A DNA stretch of 11,957 bases, from NCBI GenBank assembly GCA_003445555.1, contig DMDI01000061.1:1-11957 (forward strand). Reading direction: 5' to 3'. The notes beneath the pieces are model-generated. The model made no database searches and was not told the DNA's origin. It worked only from the letters and a program-made list of their open reading frames with translations. The stretch comes from Desulfotomaculum sp. (GTDB lineage Bacteria; Bacillota; Desulfotomaculia; Desulfotomaculales; Nap2-2B). This document shows, one piece after another, positions 11,679 to 11,957 of the stretch; within the stretch, counting starts at the first letter, position 1; every line of letters begins with the position of its first letter. A program made the position numbers and the translations under genes.

Positions 11679-11957
11679 CTAACAATCTTTTAAATCATTC
11701 AAAGCTCGGGTCACCTGGTCAGGTTTTGGAGCTACCCCGTGCCAGTCCACCTGGTTTTCCATAAAGGAAACTCCTTTACCTTTTATAGTTTTGGCAATAA
11801 CCATCTGGGGTTGTCTTTTAACCTGTTTCGCCAACTCGGTCGCCTGAATAATCTGCGGTATACTGTGTCCGTCAATAATCTGAACATCCCAGCCGAAAGC
11901 CTTCCATTTGTCAGCGACAGGCTCCACGGACATTACCTCACGCACCGGCCCGTCGAT
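11679..11957 (-). CDS. Transketolase N-terminal subunit, C-terminal part (cut by window edge)
   Basis: The reading frame is open to the last base, so the 5' part lies beyond 11957 and no start can be given. The visible 92 codons begin IDGPVREVMSVEPVADKWKAFGW and include IDGHSIPQI, IAKTIKGKGVSFMENQ and WHGVAP, the end of the thiamine-diphosphate-binding (PP) half of transketolase. A full-length enzyme would continue for some 350 residues after WHGVAP. Here it stops about 20 residues later at TAG, so this is the N-terminal subunit of a split, two-gene transketolase of the pentose phosphate pathway. The usual C-terminal-half gene does not follow downstream; an unrelated secreted-protein gene does. 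The partner may lie upstream of the window or elsewhere. Confidence 0.9.
   Translation of the reverse strand: MDGPVREVMSVEPVADKWKAFGWDVQIIDGHSIPQIIQATELAKQVKRQPQMVIAKTIKGKGVSFMENQVDWHGVAPKPDQVTRALNDLKDC

Overview
The window suggests a spore-forming Clostridia-type Firmicute of moderate-to-low G+C, possibly of the Peptococcaceae / Desulfotomaculum kind. The evidence is an alpha/beta-type small acid-soluble spore protein (SASP) gene, the germination protease gene gpr, a four-cysteine bL28 ribosomal protein, a DUF3243 protein, strong AGGAGG ribosome binding sites and frequent TTG/GTG starts. The lineage call is an inference; no 16S rRNA or other species marker is present.

Left part (1-2050): ribH (lumazine synthase, riboflavin pathway) and a nicotinate phosphoribosyltransferase gene (NAD salvage) run on the + strand and converge on rpmB (bL28) on the - strand. 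Every gap here carries a copy of a short palindromic repeat built on GGGGCGAA...TTCGCCCC, twice as doublets.

Sporulation block (2050-3730): rpmB and the SASP gene diverge across an AT-rich gap that holds a perfect 15-bp inverted repeat. The SASP gene has a forespore-type (sigma-G-like) promoter. It converges on gpr, which encodes the protease that degrades SASPs at germination, and a strong hairpin lies between the two.

Housekeeping operon (3770-5350): an extended -10 promoter precedes rsmD (16S rRNA methyltransferase), coaD (CoA synthesis) and a coiled-coil protein that resembles actinobacterial SepIVA/DivIVA-like proteins. coaD and the coiled-coil gene overlap by one base.

Trehalose operon (5366-7840, - strand): a near-consensus sigma-A promoter drives otsA (trehalose-6-phosphate synthase) and otsB (trehalose-6-phosphate phosphatase), a complete two-step route to trehalose.

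Envelope and accessory part (7870-11957): a membrane-anchored permuted NlpC/P60 (YiiX-like) cysteine hydrolase is closely linked to an unrecognised multi-pass membrane protein (- strand). Next come a DUF3243 gene (+), a repeat-rich intergenic stretch, a large secreted protein with a copper-amine-oxidase-like stalk domain and a PKD domain (-), and the 3' end of a split transketolase N-terminal subunit gene (-, cut by the window edge). The least expected signal is a composite palindromic repeat found once between genes (9487-9566) and once, inverted and in frame, inside the secreted protein gene (10156-10228), where it encodes the peptide PPDRQAG. No rRNA, tRNA, CRISPR array, transposase or phage gene was seen.
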